Assembly (NCBI GenBank): GCA_963810775.1
Contig: CAWEOT010000005.1
Location: 310,001-374,000, forward strand
Direction of reading: 5' to 3'
Length of the DNA: 64,000 nucleotides
From: DATBVX01 sp963810775
Lineage (GTDB): Bacteria; Pseudomonadota; Gammaproteobacteria; Steroidobacterales; Steroidobacteraceae
Positions 62,987 to 64,000 of this stretch are shown here, piece after piece (the first letter of the stretch is position 1; each line of letters starts with the position of its first letter). Both the position numbers and the translations under genes were made by a program. Below the pieces are notes generated by a model that did no database searches, was not told where the DNA came from, and saw only the letters and a list, made by a program, of their open reading frames with translations.

Positions 62987-64000
62987 TCAAGGCAACTTCG
63001 CAACTGAGCGTGCCCGCTGCGACGCCTGTCGTGCTACCCCGCGCGTGTTGTCGCTGTCCGTGCTCGCAAGTGCTGCGCATGAGCTGTCCGCGATCAAGGC
63101 CGCGAGCGCGCCACACGCATTGATCGAATCGACCGGCCCGGCCTCGCTCGCAATCGTTTCGGTCGTTTTCGAGAGCAGTTGATCGAAATCAGCGGCGGAA
63201 GCGTCGGGTCGCCGCGCGCGCATCAGTGCCAGAACACCCGTGACGTGAGCCGCCGCCAGTGAGCTCCCGGATGCGAAATCATATTGTCCGCCCGGAGCGA
63301 GCGTGAGCACATTGTTACCCGGCGCGTACAGAACACTTGCGGGTCGTGCGGCTGGAGCGGAGGAATCCGCGGCGATTACGCCGGCGATCCCGACAGGAAA
63401 ACCGTCACGCCGCCCGTCCGGCGGAACACTGCCGACAAAGATCGTTCCGTGCACCAGACCTCGGGTCACCAGCTGTGTGAGCAGCGGATCTGCAGGTCCG
63501 GTGAGACTCAGATTCACGATGTCGACACCGGATTCGTCGGCCGCGACCAGTGCCTGAGCGAGCGAAAAAGAATTGCAGCGGGCGCCGGACACCCCTGCAC
63601 TGTGCCAGCAGGCCTTGAAGGCGAGCAGTTGCGCGCGCGGCGCGATGCCGACGATGCCCTCGCGGTTGTTCGCGAGCGCCGCGATGACGCCGGCAACCTG
63701 AGTTCCGTGCAAGTCGCGCTCGAAGCCGCGCATGTCGTTGTCGACGAAATTGCGGCGCGCGACAACGCGCCCCTTGAGATCCGGATGCTCCGAATCGATG
63801 CCGGTGTCGATGACAGCGATGCGTATGCCTTCGCCCACCGACCAACGATGCGCTTCGACAACGCCGAGCACATCGAGGCTCTGTTGCAACTTTGCGTAGG
63901 GGTCGTTGAAAGTCGCGGAGGAAGTCTGAAACGTGTTGAGCGGCTGTGCGAATTCGACGCGCGGGTCGTGCGCCAGGCGAGTGAGAAGGTCGCCGCTCGT
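62987..64000 (-). CDS. Subtilisin-like S8 serine protease, 5' end outside window
   Basis: The frame is open to the window edge, so the N-terminus lies beyond 64,000. The catalytic aspartate is in GIRIAVIDTGIDSEHPDLKG, histidine in ERDLHGTQVAGVIAALANNR and serine in YDFASGSSLAAAHVTGVLAL. The order D-H-S matches S8 proteases. The segment before the aspartate (LTRLAHDPRVEFAQPLNTF) resembles a propeptide, so the protein is probably exported. The C-terminal extension after the serine domain (about 80 residues) is rich in alanine and arginine. It is convergent with kmo, with a 113-base gap that shows no hairpin. Confidence 0.9.
   Translation of the reverse strand, partial: TSGDLLTRLAHDPRVEFAQPLNTFQTSSATFNDPYAKLQQSLDVLGVVEAHRWSVGEGIRIAVIDTGIDSEHPDLKGRVVARRNFVDNDMRGFERDLHGTQVAGVIAALANNREGIVGIAPRAQLLAFKACWHSAGVSGARCNSFSLAQALVAADESGVDIVNLSLTGPADPLLTQLVTRGLVHGTIFVGSVPPDGRRDGFPVGIAGVIAADSSAPAARPASVLYAPGNNVLTLAPGGQYDFASGSSLAAAHVTGVLALMRARRPDASAADFDQLLSKTTETIASEAGPVDSINACGALAALIADSSCAALASTDSDNTRGVARQASQRARSVAKLP

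Overview
The window is a 64 kb, G+C-rich, almost fully coding stretch of a bacterial chromosome. No gene-free gap exceeds 300 bases. I see no rRNA, tRNA, CRISPR array, transposase or phage gene. The gene orders mreBCD-mrdA-rodA-mltB-rlpA-dacA-ybeD-lipB-lipA and lptD-surA-pdxA-rsmA-apaG-apaH are typical of Gammaproteobacteria. The metH/metF set, MurU/AmgK recycling and a kynurenine meta-cleavage operon suggest a relative of the Xanthomonadales, Nevskiales or Steroidobacterales; that placement is an inference.

Positions 1-13,100 form a low-oxygen/stress island. It holds four two-domain universal stress proteins (one cut by the window edge), a single-chain acetate kinase fused to a PduL-type phosphotransacylase, two c-type cytochromes, a quinol-dependent nitric oxide reductase, a SirB-like membrane protein, a flavodoxin-fold oxidoreductase, a zinc alcohol dehydrogenase and a FixL/FixJ pair. 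The FixL PAS domain keeps the residues that bind heme and oxygen. The layout recalls oxygen-regulated usp/fermentation loci of other Proteobacteria and suggests that FixLJ controls NO detoxification and ATP generation from acetyl-CoA.

Positions 13,100-35,200 hold sulfur, one-carbon and amino-acid functions: a remnant of a Cys/Met PLP enzyme, an aldo/keto reductase, a cystathionine lyase/synthase with cystathionine beta-synthase (reverse transsulfuration), prmC, a cyclophilin, mtgA, an S15 hydrolase, a hydroxyproline epimerase with a DHDPS-family lyase, and a TSUP permease. These are followed by metH, metF and an ArsR-methyltransferase regulator with a perfect palindrome in its promoter, then an outer-membrane transporter-like protein, hslO and gatCAB.

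Positions 35,200-55,900 hold the elongasome and envelope block: mreBCD, PBP2, RodA, MltB, RlpA, DacA, a D-amino-acid transaminase, ybeD, lipBA, murU-amgK, lptD, surA, pdxA, rsmA, a single-domain usp, apaG and apaH. Positions 56,000-62,900 carry a tightly overlapping operon for kynurenine degradation through 3-hydroxyanthranilate and 2-aminomuconate. The window ends in a subtilisin-like protease cut by the edge.

At least eight conserved genes are broken by single-base shifts (ppiB, TSUP, the DHDPS-family gene, the transporter-like gene twice, hslO, gatB, rsmA, kmo), and pdxA lacks a usable start codon. Several are housekeeping genes, so residual sequencing or assembly errors are more likely than real pseudogenes. 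Coordinates for these genes span the repaired reading.
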